5,467 nucleotides of DNA, from NCBI GenBank assembly GCA_946610635.1, contig CAMOCI010000053.1, forward strand, positions 1 to 5,467, given 5' to 3'. The position numbers and the translations under genes are program-made. Shown here piece after piece: positions 1 to 5,271 of the stretch; within the stretch, counting starts at the first letter, position 1, and the number at the start of each line of letters is the position of its first letter. Below the pieces are notes generated by a model. That model was not told the DNA's origin and made no database searches. It saw only the letters and a program-made list of their open reading frames with translations. The DNA comes from an uncultured Clostridia bacterium (GTDB lineage Bacteria; Bacillota; Clostridia; Christensenellales; UBA1242).

Positions 1-1
1 G

Positions 2-565
2 CAAGACACTTTTTGGCTTGATAATGGTGAAGTTTTAAAAACTCAAACAAGTGCTGGTCAAAACAGAATTTTAAGGACATACGGCGCACCTTGTAAAGTT
101 ATCTTTCCGGGCAGATGTTTTAGAAACGAAAGTGTTGATGCTAGCCACGAAAACACATTTTTTCAGTTAGAAGGTATGATGGTTGGTAGAGATATAAATG
201 TAGCAAACTTGATTTACTTTATGAAAACTATGCTTTCTAAAGTACTTAAAAAAGATGTTGATGTAAGACTAAGACCCGGCTTCTTCCCTTTTACAGAGCC
301 TAGTTTTGAGCTTGATGTTACTTGCCCATTTTGTGGTGGTAAGGGTTGTCCAACTTGTAAACAAGGTGGTTGGATAGAACTTTGCCCTTGTGGTATGATA
401 CATCCAGAAGTTTTGAGAATGGGTGGTGTTGATACAAGCAAATATCAAGGTTTTGCATTTGGCTTGGGCTTAACAAGACTTGCTATGATGAAATATAACA
501 TAAAAGAGATTAGGACATTAAATAGTGGGAACATTCCATTTTTAAGTCAAACAAAAACAAGGTAG
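2..565 (+). CDS. pheS: Phenylalanyl-tRNA synthetase alpha subunit, C-terminal 187 codons (5'-truncated by window edge)
   Basis: PheS is the catalytic subunit of cytosolic (alpha-beta)2 PheRS, which charges tRNA-Phe with phenylalanine using ATP. The reading frame is open from base 2, well upstream of the first ATG at 176, which is an internal Met. Visible class II features, numbered within the fragment, are a TxTS segment (14-17), motif 2 with an FRNE core (40-43) and QLEG (55-58), the FPFTEPS phenylalanine-pocket segment (95-101), GMIHP (131-135), and motif 3 GFAFGLGLTR (150-159). A paired-cysteine insertion (C108, C111, C116, C119), followed by C128 and C130, resembles the CxxC-x4-CxxC insert known from Gram-positive PheS. 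Residues unlike the usual family consensus are Q15 (usually His in THTS), F54 (usually His in FHQ), T158 (usually Glu before the motif 3 Arg) and the tail at 174-187. The N-terminal coiled-coil arm lies outside the window. The stop is TAG, 6 nt before pheT. Confidence 0.97.
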   Translation, partial: QDTFWLDNGEVLKTQTSAGQNRILRTYGAPCKVIFPGRCFRNESVDASHENTFFQLEGMMVGRDINVANLIYFMKTMLSKVLKKDVDVRLRPGFFPFTEPSFELDVTCPFCGGKGCPTCKQGGWIELCPCGMIHPEVLRMGGVDTSKYQGFAFGLGLTRLAMMKYNIKEIRTLNSGNIPFLSQTKTR

Positions 566-566
566 G
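559..566 (+). promoter_or_regulatory. Ribosome binding site of pheT, overlapping the pheS stop codon
   Basis: AAGGTAGG lies 5 nt upstream of the pheT ATG at 572 and contains the TAG stop of pheS (563-565). This placement suggests translational coupling of the two subunits, which are needed in equal amounts. The coupling is an inference from the spacing. Confidence 0.6.
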
Positions 567-571
567 TTGAT

Positions 572-2947
572 ATGAAGATAAGTTTAAATTGGATTAATGA
601 TTTTGTAGATTTAGATGGCGTTAATTTTGCCGACCTTATTAAAAAGTTTACTCTTGCAACTGCCGAAGTTGAAGATATGTATGAAGTTGGTAAAGATATA
701 GATGGTGTTATTGTTGCAAAAGTTTTATCATGTGAAAATCACCCAAACAGCAACCATTTACATGTTTTAAAAGTTGATACTGGTAGTGGCGTGGTTGATT
801 GTATTTGTGGTGCGCCTAATGTAAAAGAAGGTATGCTTGTTGCATTTGCAAAAGTTGGTGCAAAGGTTGTGGGTGGAGAAATTAAGTCAACAACAATAGC
901 AGGTTACCCTTCAAATGGTATGTGTTGCAGTAAAGAAGAACTTGGCTTGGCAGAAAAAAGTGATGGTATATGGGAAATTGTTGATGATTTACCACTTGGT
1001 ACAGATATCAAAAAAGCATATCAAATAGAAGATACCATTTTTGAGATTGATAACAAAAGTTTAACCAACAGACCAGATTTGTGGGGACATTATGGTATTG
1101 CAAGAGAAATTGCAGTGCTACTTAACAAGCCACTTAAAAATATTGTTGTTGATGACCTTAGTTATTACAGTCAAATGGATAAAATACCTGTTGAAGTTTA
1201 CACAGATAATTGTTATAGATATAGTTGCATAAAGATAGCAAATGTAACAAAAACACAAAGTCCAGAAAATGTGCAAATAAGATTATATAGATGTGGTATG
1301 CGTGCAATTAACTTGCTTGCTGACTTAACAAACTATGTAATGCTAGAACTTGGACAACCTATGCATGCTTTTGATGGTAATGCTGCAAATAGGATTGAAG
1401 TTAAAGACCTAACAAGACCAATGGAGTTTGTAACACTTGATAATCAAAGTAGAGTTTTAGATGCAGGCACTATGATGATTTGTAACGAAAAAGAACCTAT
1501 GTGTGTTGCTGGCGTTATGGGTGGATTATATAGTGAAATTACGCCAAAAAGCAATAGTGTTATACTAGAAAGTGCTTGTTTTGATAGTAGCAGTATAAGA
1601 AAAACTGCTATAAAATTAGGACTTAGAAGTGAAGCAAGTAATCGTTATGAAAAATCTCTTGACCCAGAAATGACAGTTACTGCAATTGGAAGATACTTTT
1701 ATATTTTAAGATTTATTGATAAAGATGTTAGAATTGTTAGTGGTTTAACAGATGTTTATAATCGCCACTATGAAAAACGCACAATCTCTACAACAGCAGA
1801 GTTTATTAATCATTATGTAGGTGTTAATCTTTCAACAAACTATATAACTGAAACTTTGAAATCACTTGGCTTTAAGGTTAAGAATGATGGTTTTAATTTA
1901 CAAATAGAAGTACCATCATATAGAGCAACAAAAGATGTTACTATACCTGTTGATATTGTTGAAGAAGTTGCAAGAATATATGGTTATGATAACATAAAGC
2001 CTGAACCTGTTAAAGAAATAATAGAGCCAGTGGAGCAAAAGTCAGAACATTTGATGGAGTATGACTTAAAACTTTTGCTTGCAGAAAAATTTGGGCTTAA
2101 TGAAGTTCATAGTTATATTTGGGAAGATGAAAAAGCTAACAAAGAATTAAATATAGAAACTGTTAGCCATGCAAAGATTTTAAATAGTATTGTAAAAGAA
2201 AATAATGCTATTCGTAGTGAAATGTTACCAACCATACTTAAAGTTGTTAATGAAAATAAAAATCTGGTTAACGATTTTGGTGTGTTTGAAATTGGTAGAG
2301 TTGTAACGGGTTTGGACGAAAACAAAAATGTTATTGAAGATAAGCATTTAGGCTTGGCGTTATATAGTACAAACAAAACAGAAAAAGAACTTTATTTTAA
2401 AGTTAAAGATATTGTAGAAACTATTGTAAAAGAGTTCTTAAATAAAAATGTTAATTATAAGTTAAGAAAAATTAATAAAAGTTATGTTCATCCAGTTAAT
2501 AATGCAGAAGTTTATGTTGATGAAAAACTAGTTGGATACATTGCACTTTTGCATCCAACAACAAAAAATGCTATCAGCAAAAAATCAGCAGTAGCAGTTT
2601 TGGAACTTGATTTTACTGAATTATCTAAACTAGAAGTACAAAAGGTTGAAATGAAGCAAACAAGCAAATACCAAGCAACTACACTAGACTTTAACTTTGT
2701 TATGGACAAAAATATTATTTATGCAGATAGTGTTGATAATTTAAAAAGAGTGTTTAGCAATTTAAAGTACGATATTTCTTTAAAAGATATTTATCAAAGT
2801 GAAGAAATGCATGGTAAAAAAAGTGTGACATACACAGTAAAACTATGGAGTGATGACCACACTTTATCGGGCGAAGAAATCGAAAACTTTCATAGTAATT
2901 TTATTCAAAATGCTAGCATATTTGGCTATGAACTTAAAATGATGTAA
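572..2947 (+). CDS. pheT: Phenylalanyl-tRNA synthetase beta subunit, full length
   Basis: PheT is the tRNA-binding and editing subunit of PheRS and pairs with the upstream PheS. At 791 aa it matches the usual bacterial length of about 795-805. The start MKISLNWINDFV is the standard PheT N-terminus and has an RBS. Domains in order: N-terminal segment (1-38); EMAP/OB-fold tRNA-binding domain (about 44-153, with NHPNSNHLHVLKVD and CGAPNV); B3/B4 editing domain (about 212-385, with TNYVMLELGQPMHAFD at 253-268, AGVMGG at 313-318, ILESACFD at 331-338 and LGLRSEASNRYE at 349-360); B5 domain (about 403-475, ending VEEVARIYGYDNI); catalytic-like core module without active-site residues (about 490-690); and a ferredoxin-fold anticodon-binding domain (about 698-791). 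H265 and E333 sit where the editing-site His and Glu of characterised PheRS lie, so proofreading of Tyr-tRNA-Phe is probably retained. The Arg usual in the FDX-ACB entry motif (RD) is Leu here (L705-D706). The stop is TAA. Confidence 0.98.
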   Translation: MKISLNWINDFVDLDGVNFADLIKKFTLATAEVEDMYEVGKDIDGVIVAKVLSCENHPNSNHLHVLKVDTGSGVVDCICGAPNVKEGMLVAFAKVGAKVVGGEIKSTTIAGYPSNGMCCSKEELGLAEKSDGIWEIVDDLPLGTDIKKAYQIEDTIFEIDNKSLTNRPDLWGHYGIAREIAVLLNKPLKNIVVDDLSYYSQMDKIPVEVYTDNCYRYSCIKIANVTKTQSPENVQIRLYRCGMRAINLLADLTNYVMLELGQPMHAFDGNAANRIEVKDLTRPMEFVTLDNQSRVLDAGTMMICNEKEPMCVAGVMGGLYSEITPKSNSVILESACFDSSSIRKTAIKLGLRSEASNRYEKSLDPEMTVTAIGRYFYILRFIDKDVRIVSGLTDVYNRHYEKRTISTTAEFINHYVGVNLSTNYITETLKSLGFKVKNDGFNLQIEVPSYRATKDVTIPVDIVEEVARIYGYDNIKPEPVKEIIEPVEQKSEHLMEYDLKLLLAEKFGLNEVHSYIWEDEKANKELNIETVSHAKILNSIVKENNAIRSEMLPTILKVVNENKNLVNDFGVFEIGRVVTGLDENKNVIEDKHLGLALYSTNKTEKELYFKVKDIVETIVKEFLNKNVNYKLRKINKSYVHPVNNAEVYVDEKLVGYIALLHPTTKNAISKKSAVAVLELDFTELSKLEVQKVEMKQTSKYQATTLDFNFVMDKNIIYADSVDNLKRVFSNLKYDISLKDIYQSEEMHGKKSVTYTVKLWSDDHTLSGEEIENFHSNFIQNASIFGYELKMM

Positions 2948-2965
2948 TAAAATAACAAACCATTA

Positions 2966-2993
2966 TTGACATACTTTGTAAATGTGATATAAT
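2966..2993 (+). promoter_or_regulatory. Near-consensus SigA-type promoter with extended -10, driving the lipoprotein gene
   Basis: The -35 TTGACA (2966-2971) and the -10 TATAAT (2988-2993) are both exact consensus hexamers, separated by 16 nt. TG one base before the -10 (2985-2986) makes it an extended -10. The predicted transcription start is about A3000, giving a 35-nt 5' leader with a GGAG site. The promoter begins 19 nt after the pheT stop, so the downstream gene can be transcribed independently of pheST. Confidence 0.85.
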
Positions 2994-3023
2994 GTATGTA
3001 AAATTAATTACAAGTAAAAAATT

Positions 3024-3027
3024 GGAG
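3024..3027 (+). promoter_or_regulatory. Ribosome binding site of the lipoprotein gene
   Basis: GGAG lies 7 nt before the ATG at 3035. It supports that start, as does the typical Lys-rich signal peptide that follows. Confidence 0.7.
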
Positions 3028-3034
3028 TGTATTC

Positions 3035-3466
3035 ATGAAAAAAACAAAGTATTTAACATTGACATTAGTAGCGTTATTGTGCTTATCAATGCTTGCAGGT
3101 TGCAAAGTGTTTAACATATCTTTTATAAATGATTGGGTATTTGTGCCACAACAGGTAACAGGTAGCGAACTAAATTTGTCGCTTATATCAGCAAGTTCTA
3201 TGGAATACACATTTAATATTAAAAATAATGGTGAAGAAAGAGAACTAAAATCTAGTGCTTTTACAATAGTTTATACTATTGATGGCACAAATTATCAACC
3301 AGTTGTAACATTTAATGATTATAGCACGTCAATTTCTTTTGAAAACAAACAAAGTCAAGATATTACTTTAAAGGCAATTTCAACAGCAACATTTACAAAT
3401 AACTCTAAAATTGCTATTAAATATGATGGCACATTAATTTGTGAATACACAGTAAGAAGTAATTAA
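3035..3466 (+). CDS. Predicted small lipoprotein of unknown function (143 aa)
   Basis: The N-terminus is a clear type II signal peptide: a positive n-region (MKKTKY), a hydrophobic core (about 7-19) and the lipobox L20-A21-G22-C23. Lgt and LspA would therefore yield a protein anchored on the outer face of the membrane through C23, with 120 further residues exposed. The mature part has no membrane segment. From about residue 45 it shows alternating hydrophobic/polar strands rich in Thr, Ser, Asn, Ile and Val (around 57-63, 76-93, 99-103, 109-120, 125-141), which suggests a small beta-sandwich, Ig-like fold. I recognise no named family. The gene has its own near-consensus promoter and a private terminator, so it is a strongly expressed monocistron, possibly topped up by read-through from pheST. 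Its position after pheT is not informative about function. The existence and localisation of the lipoprotein are solid; the fold is inference. Confidence 0.88.
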   Translation: MKKTKYLTLTLVALLCLSMLAGCKVFNISFINDWVFVPQQVTGSELNLSLISASSMEYTFNIKNNGEERELKSSAFTIVYTIDGTNYQPVVTFNDYSTSISFENKQSQDITLKAISTATFTNNSKIAIKYDGTLICEYTVRSN

Positions 3467-3478
3467 TAGTTATAAATG

Positions 3479-3510
3479 ATAGGCAGTTATGATTGCCTAT
3501 TTTTGTTGTT
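3479..3510 (+). terminator. Intrinsic terminator after the lipoprotein gene
   Basis: There is a perfect 7-bp stem, ATAGGCA (3479-3485) with TGCCTAT (3494-3500), around an 8-nt loop. It is followed directly by a T-rich tail (3500-3504 TTTTT, then GTTGTT). It starts 12 nt after the TAA of the lipoprotein gene. As the first hairpin terminator seen after pheS, it may also end pheST transcripts that read through. Confidence 0.85.
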
Positions 3511-3607
3511 AAGTATAAAAATATTTATGTTTTAATAATTATTATTTTTTTAAACAATCAATTAATTTGTTTTAATGTTAAAGCAACTTAATTAAGAATT
3601 AATTATT
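3511..3607 (+). other. Very A/T-rich intergenic spacer with an inverted repeat next to a promoter
   Basis: This stretch is almost entirely A and T, with a T7 run at 3545-3551. It includes an inverted repeat, TAATTAA (3589-3595) and TTAATTA (3599-3605) around GAA, ending 2 nt before the -35 element at 3608. No ORF or RNA gene is evident. The A/T tracts just above the promoter could act as an UP element and the repeat could be an operator. In DNA this poor in G and C, either could be chance. Confidence 0.35.
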
Positions 3608-3635
3608 TTGATTTTTTATTTTTTTGCTATATAAT
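3608..3635 (+). promoter_or_regulatory. SigA-type promoter predicted to give a leaderless flavoprotein mRNA
   Basis: The -35 TTGATT (3608-3613, 4 of 6 matches) and the consensus -10 TATAAT (3630-3635) are separated by 16 nt. Counting the -10 as positions -12 to -7, +1 falls on base 3642, which is the A of the ATG. There is no purine-rich Shine-Dalgarno between the -10 and the ATG. The promoter is therefore likely to give an mRNA that starts at, or within a base or two of, the start codon. Confidence 0.6.
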
Positions 3636-3641
3636 AAAATT

Positions 3642-4805
3642 ATGAAGAATTACGATGTATGTATTATAGGTGCAGGTGCAAGTGGTTCGCTTGCTAGTAT
3701 TTTGCTTGCACAAAAAGGTTTTAGTGTTTGTGTATTAGATAAATTTGAAAAACCAGCAAAAAAGTTGCTTGTAACAGGTAATGGAAAATGTAACATAACA
3801 AATAAAAATTTGAGTAGTGAGTTTTATAACCAAAATATAGATATTTTTTTAAATCAATTTGATTATCAAGATACAATCAAACTCTTTAAAAGTTTTGGAT
3901 TAGATATTTATGCAGATGAAGAAGGTAGATGTTATCCTATTTCAAACTCTGCAAAAAGCGTGCAAACCATTTTGATAAATCAAATGCAAAAAAACAATGT
4001 AAATTTTTTACCAAATACACAAGTTTACGATATTAAAAAAAATAAAAATAGTTATAATATTTTTTGTGATAATAATGCTTTAACTTGTAATAATATAATT
4101 TTTGCATGTGGTTTAAACGATTTTTCTATAACAATGTTAAAAAATTTTGAAATAAAAACAAAAAAAATTTTACCTAGTCTTTGTGCATTAAAAACACAAC
4201 AAAACACAAAAATTTTAAACGGCGTTAGAGTATCTAATGTGCAAGTAACTGCAAATTGTGACAATTTAATAATGGTACAAAATGGCGAAGTGCTTTTTAA
4301 AGATAATGGACTTAGTGGAATTTGTATTTTTAATTTATCTGCTCTTTTTGCTAAAAATAAACGTTTTGAAGGCAAAATTTGCATAAATTTGCTTAAAAAT
4401 TATTCAAAAACTCAAATTTTTAAAATGATTAGTGAAAAATTGTACATATTTGAAGATATGCAAATGTTATTAGAAAGTATGTTTGATCCAAAAGTTGCAA
4501 AGTATATTTTGGCTGAAAGCAAAATTAATCAAGAAACAAAATATATTGATAATCAAAAAATAAATGCTATTGTTGACAACATTGTTAATTTGCAGTTTAA
4601 TGTAACAGATTGTTATAATAATAATCAAGTTTTTAGTGGTGGTGTAGATTTGAGCGAATTAACACAAGATTTACAAAGTAAAACTTACAAAGGTATGTAT
4701 TTTTGTGGTGAGATTTGCGATGTTGATGGCATTTGTGGTGGCTACAACTTGCAATGGGCTTGGACAAGTGCAAATATAGTGGCAAAAAATTTACAAAAAA
4801 ACTAA
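3642..4805 (+). CDS. HI0933/BaiN-family FAD-dependent oxidoreductase (387 aa)
   Basis: This is a cytoplasmic flavoprotein of the HI0933-like family, often annotated as NAD(P)/FAD-dependent or 'aminoacetone oxidase family' enzyme. Physiological substrates are mostly unknown; the family includes BaiN, a bile-acid-intermediate reductase. Seen here: a Rossmann dinucleotide motif GAGASG (10-15) with D33 at the end of strand beta-2, KLLVTGNGKCNITN (41-54), EEGRCYPIS (93-101), IIFACG (152-157), GEVLFKDNGLSG (215-226), NNQVFSGGVDLSEL (327-340), and the C-terminal FAD-binding block GEICDVDGICGGYNLQWAW (356-374). ATG 3642 is chosen because it places GxGxxG at residue 10. An in-frame TTG at 3624 lies upstream of the predicted transcription start and adds only six residues. 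After FACG, the usual Pro/Gly/Ser-rich loop (PxxGSxGxGY type) is missing and replaced by a short LNDFSI. Base composition is poorer in G+C than pheT (for example 4021-4080 has only 8 G/C in 60). Probably co-transcribed with the following 91-aa gene. Confidence 0.93.
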   Translation: MKNYDVCIIGAGASGSLASILLAQKGFSVCVLDKFEKPAKKLLVTGNGKCNITNKNLSSEFYNQNIDIFLNQFDYQDTIKLFKSFGLDIYADEEGRCYPISNSAKSVQTILINQMQKNNVNFLPNTQVYDIKKNKNSYNIFCDNNALTCNNIIFACGLNDFSITMLKNFEIKTKKILPSLCALKTQQNTKILNGVRVSNVQVTANCDNLIMVQNGEVLFKDNGLSGICIFNLSALFAKNKRFEGKICINLLKNYSKTQIFKMISEKLYIFEDMQMLLESMFDPKVAKYILAESKINQETKYIDNQKINAIVDNIVNLQFNVTDCYNNNQVFSGGVDLSELTQDLQSKTYKGMYFCGEICDVDGICGGYNLQWAWTSANIVAKNLQKN

Positions 4806-4825
4806 AATTTAATAATATTAAATTT
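4805..4825. repeat. Perfect 10-bp-arm palindrome, all A/T, between two genes
   Basis: AAATTTAATA (4805-4814) and TATTAAATTT (4816-4825) are exact reverse complements around a single central A (4815). The palindrome begins on the last base of the flavoprotein stop codon and ends 5 nt before the A-run of the next gene's ribosome binding site. It could be an operator, or in RNA a weak hairpin with a 3-5-nt loop. It lacks a T tail, so it is not a normal terminator. Confidence 0.6.
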
Positions 4826-4830
4826 ACTGT

Positions 4831-4838
4831 AAAGGTGG
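4831..4838 (+). promoter_or_regulatory. Ribosome binding site of the 91-aa gene
   Basis: AAAGGTGG lies 4 nt before the ATG at 4843, with the AAGG core 7 nt before it. It fixes the start of the small gene and supports that the gene is real. Confidence 0.75.
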
Positions 4839-4842
4839 TTAT

Positions 4843-5118
4843 ATGATACACTCTCTTGCTGGCGGCGAACTAAAAAACGAAAAGATATTTAATTTAGCAA
4901 AATTAGAATTTGAAGATTTGCAAGGCCAATATTTTTGGTATATCTTTGAAAATATAAAATTAGAGCAGGGCGACTTTGTACTTGCTCCTTTTGGTATTAT
5001 TGATAACTTAAAACCAGCAAAAGTTATTAAGGTTGAATATAATGTGAATAGCAAAAATTTTACTATACCATACAAAAGATTAAAAAAGATTTACAAAAAA
5101 TATAATTTTAATTATTGA
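4843..5118 (+). CDS. Conserved-looking hypothetical protein, small beta-rich (91 aa)
   Basis: This is a short soluble protein with no signal peptide or membrane segment. It starts MIHSLAGGEL with a good RBS and ends with TGA. The middle, residues 29-66, reads as a small beta-barrel: an aromatic strand (QYFWYIF, 29-35), then GDFVLAPFG (43-51), then AKVIKVEY (59-66). The pattern of strand, 'GD-hydrophobic-V-x-(A/V)PFG', strand recalls the N-terminal DNA-binding domain of PriA and several small uncharacterised Clostridia proteins, but I cannot assign it to a named family. The C-terminus (PYKRLKKIYKKYNFNY) is strongly basic, with 8 Lys/Arg in the last 16 residues, so nucleic-acid binding is conceivable. 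It sits 37 nt after the flavoprotein gene with no promoter or terminator between, so the two are probably one operon. The coding call is firm; function is unknown. Confidence 0.8.
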   Translation: MIHSLAGGELKNEKIFNLAKLEFEDLQGQYFWYIFENIKLEQGDFVLAPFGIIDNLKPAKVIKVEYNVNSKNFTIPYKRLKKIYKKYNFNY

Positions 5119-5143
5119 TTTATATAAAATCAAATAAAATACT

Positions 5144-5167
5144 TATTTAAGTTTGTAGTGTTAAATA
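5144..5167 (+). other. Weak A/T hairpin in the 3' flank of the 91-aa gene
   Basis: TATTTAA (5144-5150) and TTAAATA (5161-5167) are perfect 7-nt arms around a 10-nt loop. The stem has only A-T pairs and no T tail, so it is probably not a terminator. The stronger terminator lies just downstream. Confidence 0.25.
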
Positions 5168-5180
5168 CATATTTATAAAT

Positions 5181-5213
5181 GTTTATTGTGTAATATAGCA
5201 ATAAACTTTTTTT
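5181..5213 (+). terminator. Intrinsic terminator ending the flavoprotein/91-aa operon
   Basis: There is a perfect 8-bp stem, GTTTATTG (5181-5188) with CAATAAAC (5199-5206), around a 10-nt loop. It is followed immediately by seven T residues (5207-5213). The stem is A/T-rich, as expected in this genome. It separates the upstream operon from the collagen-like gene, which must have its own promoter in the next 40 nt. Confidence 0.75.
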
Positions 5214-5241
5214 GTAACATTTTTACTATTATTTACATAAT
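5212..5241 (+). promoter_or_regulatory. Candidate promoter of the collagen-like gene
   Basis: A SigA-type reading gives TTGTAA (5212-5217, 4 of 6), an 18-nt spacer and CATAAT (5236-5241, 5 of 6), with transcription starting near 5248. Another reading is that CATAATGT (5236-5243) fits the CATANNNT core of late mother-cell sporulation sigma factors (SigK type), with AC at 5217-5218 placed 17 nt upstream. A promoter is needed here because a terminator lies just before it. Which sigma factor reads it cannot be decided from the sequence. Confidence 0.45.
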
Positions 5242-5251
5242 GTGATTTTAG

Positions 5252-5259
5252 AAAGGAGG
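5252..5259 (+). promoter_or_regulatory. Strong ribosome binding site of the collagen-like gene
   Basis: AAAGGAGG is a near-perfect anti-16S match, the strongest in the window. The gap to the ATG at 5272 is 12 nt, longer than usual. No alternative in-frame ATG, GTG or TTG lies closer. Confidence 0.75.
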
Positions 5260-5271
5260 AAGCATATTTTT

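Noticed and set aside
176..565. A stand-alone 129-aa ORF starting at ATG 176
   Set aside because: The same frame is open to the left edge and encodes PheS motif 2 upstream of 176, so the ATG is an internal Met of pheS.
3624..3641. TTG start at 3624 for the flavoprotein
   Set aside because: It adds six non-conserved residues, lies before the predicted transcription start and overlaps the -10 element. ATG 3642 gives the canonical N-terminus.
4052..4384. A 110-aa minus-strand ORF inside the flavoprotein gene
   Set aside because: It is a shadow of an A/T-rich gene with clear family motifs on the + strand. The minus-strand ORFs elsewhere (214-441, 2113-2376, 2512-2709, 3004-3210, 4633-4851, 4839-5075) are rejected for the same reason.
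5116..5130. TGA at 5116 read as Trp (code 4), since a TAA follows three codons later
   Set aside because: All Trp codons in the window are TGG and no gene contains an internal TGA, so the standard code applies.
5235..5243. ACAT-A-ATGT mini-palindrome at the collagen-gene -10 as a repressor site
   Set aside because: Four-base arms are too short in A/T-rich DNA to claim, and the bases are already explained by the -10 element.
2981..5246. Shared 8-mer AATGTGAT at 2981-2988 and 5239-5246 near two promoters, as a common operator
   Set aside because: It lies at different positions relative to the -10 elements and is short and A/T-rich, so coincidence is the simpler explanation.
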